A stretch of DNA of 64,000 nucleotides, from contig BRKX01000003.1 of the NCBI GenBank assembly GCA_026008535.1, forward strand, positions 66,799,001 through 66,863,000, given 5' to 3'. Both the position numbers and the translations under genes were made by a program. The stretch comes from Perilla frutescens (taxonomy: Eukaryota; Streptophyta; Magnoliopsida; Lamiales; Lamiaceae). Every line of letters starts with the position of its first letter. Within the stretch, counting starts at the first letter, position 1. This document shows positions 61,383-64,000 of the stretch, piece by piece. Below the pieces are notes generated by a model. It worked only from the letters and a program-made list of their open reading frames with translations, ran no database searches and had not been told where the DNA came from.

Positions 61383-61490
61383 ATCTTGGACATAATTATG
61401 AGCGAGATAAGGCGTTGGACATAACTTACGAGTAGACTGAGGCATTGGACATAATTTACGAGCGGACTGAGGCATTGGACACAATTGATG
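61383..61490 (+). repeat. 30-bp in-frame tandem repeat (about 3 units)
   Basis: Units start near 61411, 61441 and 61471 with GGCATTGGACATAATTTACG. In the frame of the pseudogene they encode repeated EALDIIYERT-type decapeptides. Confidence 0.75.
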
Positions 61491-62862
61491 ACAACGAGAT
61501 GGATACTAACTCCATTGTTGTTGGTGATAGTAATGGGGGTATTGAGAAAGATATTAAAAGGTACATGAGGAGAAAGAAAATTGTAAATTTCTACTTTTTG
61601 TCCGACAATGAACTGGTTGAGGCCATCAACAAACTTGAAAATGAGTATGTCTTTTCTTTTAATTCTTTAATAATTATTGTTTGGAATTATTAGTGTAGCA
61701 TTATTAACCAATATTTGTGACCCAACTTTTCAGTGATTCAGTGTTAGGGTGGTCGGTTGGACTTACGCAAGCATAAAGAACAAATCATGCTCATCGTGGT
61801 TGGAATTATAATTATAATAAAAACATGTTTAGATTATAATTATTCTTTTGAGAGCAGTCTTTTGATGTTGGTTGCCAAGTGTTCAACTCTGAGTAGAAGG
61901 GGAAAGTTAAAAAGCATTTTGTTAGTCCACATACTTCGGTAAAGCTGCAAAACTTTTTTTATTTGATTTATATTTAAAGAAAATTGTAGTATTAACATAT
62001 TTTCTTTGTTTTAGTGTAAGATGTATAACTTGGAGCTAGAGGATGGAACAAGTTCTCAAGATAATATTTCAAAAATCTTACCGTCTGAGCAGTATTTGTT
62101 GACTTGATGATATTTACTTCTTTGATTACTATCTTTGAGTTAATTACTATTGCTAAAAGTGTTGTGTAGTTTTTGTTTTTCAGCTCATCTTTCCATTATG
62201 ATGCAACATTCAATGGATTGGAATTACTGTTGATTTATCAAAGATGACAACTTCTATACTGGATTCCTTACAGAAATATTTGAGCGTTGAAGTGTTCAAT
62301 AAGTTCTTTAAAAACATGGTATAACCTTCGGATATCATTGTTCTAACTAACGAATTTTTGTATGAACTAATGTGAGTTGATTGATTTTCCTAGAAACATG
62401 TGCTGAAAGCGTCATCACATCTTAGGGCTAATGATGTTTCGAATATTATAGAGCTTACTATATGAAATTTACAACAACAACAACAAAATGGGTACGCATG
62501 CATACCATAGTATTCATCTAATAAATTTTCCTCCTACTGATATATGATAAATTGTTCATGTAATAGGTCTGACTGTGGTATATACTTGTTGCAATTCATT
62601 GAGCAATGGGGCACCTCAGATCATGTTGTCATCGAGGCAAATAATTTTTTATACTATGCATCGTTGGATTTGTGGTTATGCTTTACACATGTCTTGATAT
62701 AAAGTCTATCATCTTGGGGGCATATCATTATGTTCTATACTTCCTTGTTTTGGCCATACAAGTATGTTGAATCATGCTGGTTTGAAGTAATGGCTTCGTG
62801 TTCTTTTTAATTCTATTTTTGTCTATTGTTTTCCTCTACCGTATTAAAAAATGTGTCTTGCC

Positions 62863-62980
62863 TACAACCAACAATGTTGTTGACCGTAAAAAAAATTGCA
62901 AAAGCATTGTACTGTATTTCATACAACCAAGAATGTTGTTGACCATAAAAAAATTACAAAAGCATTGTATTGTATTTCAT
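62863..62980. repeat. ~60-bp tandem duplication
   Basis: Two copies (62863-62921 and 62923-62980) of ACAACCAA(C/G)AATGTTGTTG...GCATTGTA(C/T)TGTATTTCAT differ at only a few bases. Confidence 0.88.
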
Positions 62981-63028
62981 TTTAGGAAAAGGGTCACGTA
63001 GGCCCCTAAACTTTTTAGCGGGGACCTC

Positions 63029-64000
63029 TGATAAGTTGTATATTTGCACCTATTTTTAGGTGATTTTTCCCTTGTTTTACTAAGCTTTGTTGTGCGTTTA
63101 TTGGGATTTGAGGATCTTTTGAGTTTTGCAAGAGAATAAAGGTGTTTTGTAGGAAAGGAGGCTAAAATGATCATTTTAGAAGCAAAAGAATTGAAGAATT
63201 TCGAGTAGGAAGAGTCCAGGAGCTTCTGGCAGATAAGGCGTGGCCACGCCTTAGTCTGCTGGCGGGATTTAATTCATAAAATCACAAGTGGGCCCAGCAG
63301 AGATATACATGGACGAAATTCTTCTTTCTAATCTGCGATTTTTCACAAGGAAAGAGCCTTAGAGTCTAAGAAGGAGTAGAAGACTTACCATTGGGAGAGA
63401 GGAGAGAGAATAGAATATCTAGAAGATACATATATATCCGGAATTAATTTTCTCTCTCCAGACGAAACTCCATTCACGCCAGAAACACAGATTCACGCCA
63501 TTCTTCATCTGTTTTCATATTTTTCCAGATTTTGCTTGATTCCATGATGATGTTCTAAACACTTTTCTAGTGAGAGGATAATCGAGACTCGGATTCTACA
63601 TATTTGTGAGATCGAATTGGTTTTATTATAATTTATTTCTCTCTTTATTTATAAATCTTCCGTTTGTGATTTCTGTTATTGTTTTAATGATTATGCAAAG
63701 TGCACGTTGTATGATTGTTGGAATGATTTCTTACTAGTGAATTATCTAGATCTGTAATTGTCTAGATTATTTGCCTAAGTAGCGCAATTGGATAGATTGG
63801 GGGTAAACAGTCCCGCTTTCGACACTTTGGGGATTTATAATCTTATCTAAACGGGTCATCGTATGATTTTCATGGGTTTGAATTGGTGTTTCTCTGATTC
63901 TTAATGCTGTTAGTAGATTTAATTCGATGGTCGTACCTAAGATTGTCTATTAATTAGAGAAGTAGTTAACGGTCGTACCTTGGCTACCGAATAATTAAGG
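63029..64000 (+). mobile_element. start of a long LTR, Athila/Tat-like, running off the right edge
   Basis: Begins TGATAAGTTG after a GGGGACCTC word. It continues without a gene through a pyrimidine-rich leader-like region (CAAGGAAAGAGCC, TTTCTCTCTCCAG). A palindromic AAGGCGTGGCCACGCCTT lies at about 63236-63253. The other end and target repeat are outside the window, so the identification rests on the start word and general composition. Confidence 0.45.

Larger units (their letters stand above)
58470..62700 (+). pseudogene. plant mobile domain / ULP1-like protease gene, decayed and interrupted
   Basis: The N-terminal part (58470-58960) encodes a plant-mobile-domain-like sequence: FQLSDHKLTITLEDVLYITG, then a stop at 58720-58722, then an LLEDVGMVDSYA block. 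The C-terminal part has ULP1/C48 pieces: ITVDLSKMTTSILDSLQKY (62217-62273) and SDCGIYLLQFIEQWG with the Cys codon at 62574-62576. The His position reads Gln (62211-62213), and an in-frame TGA precedes it (62199-62201). Pieces between (59316-59600, 61445-61650) are in the right direction but cannot be joined, and 59640-61250 looks like inserted retrotransposon sequence. The architecture parallels the protease gene at 37829-42069, but the sequence is different enough to be another family. No terminal repeats were found around it. Confidence 0.65.

Noticed and set aside
1..64000. CRISPR arrays, bacterial operons, ribosome-binding sites, rRNA or tRNA genes
   Set aside because: The window is plant nuclear DNA. 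Regular repeats are microsatellites, minisatellites or LTR arrays, and no complete tRNA or rRNA was recognised; the tRNA-like words belong to SINE fragments and primer sites.

Overview
The window is nuclear DNA of a flowering plant, most likely a eudicot. It is AT-rich, carries one multi-exon plant housekeeping gene, and is otherwise dominated by plant-type transposable elements (Ty1/copia, Ty3/gypsy, Mutator-like elements or MULEs, LINE, SINE, MITEs). The species cannot be named from the sequence alone.

Layout. 1-3532: decayed Ty1/copia element (minus strand) running off the left edge, with its LTR at 3019-3532. 4593-5192: 600-bp non-autonomous MULE with a perfect 9-bp target duplication. 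5345-8540: the only clear host gene, a 13-exon SULTR1-type sulfate/H+ symporter (minus strand, 654 codons, no lesion). 11625-16339: compact non-autonomous LTR retrotransposon with two LTRs, PBS, PPT and a 5-bp TSD; its LTRs contain a tandem array of predicted RNA hairpins. 16937-24671: a second MULE with a broken FAR1-type transposase, into which a 3.5-kb gypsy-type LTR inserted and remained as a solo LTR (5-bp TSD). 29450-31162: a second solo LTR. 32515-44372: an 11.9-kb MULE with ~83-bp terminal inverted repeats and a perfect 9-bp TSD. It carries an apparently intact FAR1/MULE transposase (plus strand) and a convergent 11-exon gene for a ULP1/C48-type cysteine protease (minus strand). 44.4-58.1 kb: MITEs, a degenerate ~200-bp array, a 5'-truncated LINE, SINE copies, foldback elements and LTR fragments. 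58.47-62.7 kb: a decayed plant-mobile-domain/ULP1 pseudogene. 63029-64000: start of another LTR leaving the window.

How parts relate. The 11.9-kb element is the most interesting unit. It is arranged like MuDR (two genes reading inward from opposite ends), but the second gene is a SUMO-protease-like gene, as in KAONASHI/CUMULE-type MULEs. Its introns and flanks hold dozens of copies of a short word, AGTGATACTT, always in the sense direction of the gene that contains it, so the word flips strand midway. The 600-bp element near SULTR1 shares the terminal repeats and the word, and is probably a derivative mobilised by the same transposase family. Exon models were built by hand from splice signals and reading-frame continuity; family assignments rest on recognised motifs, not on searches.
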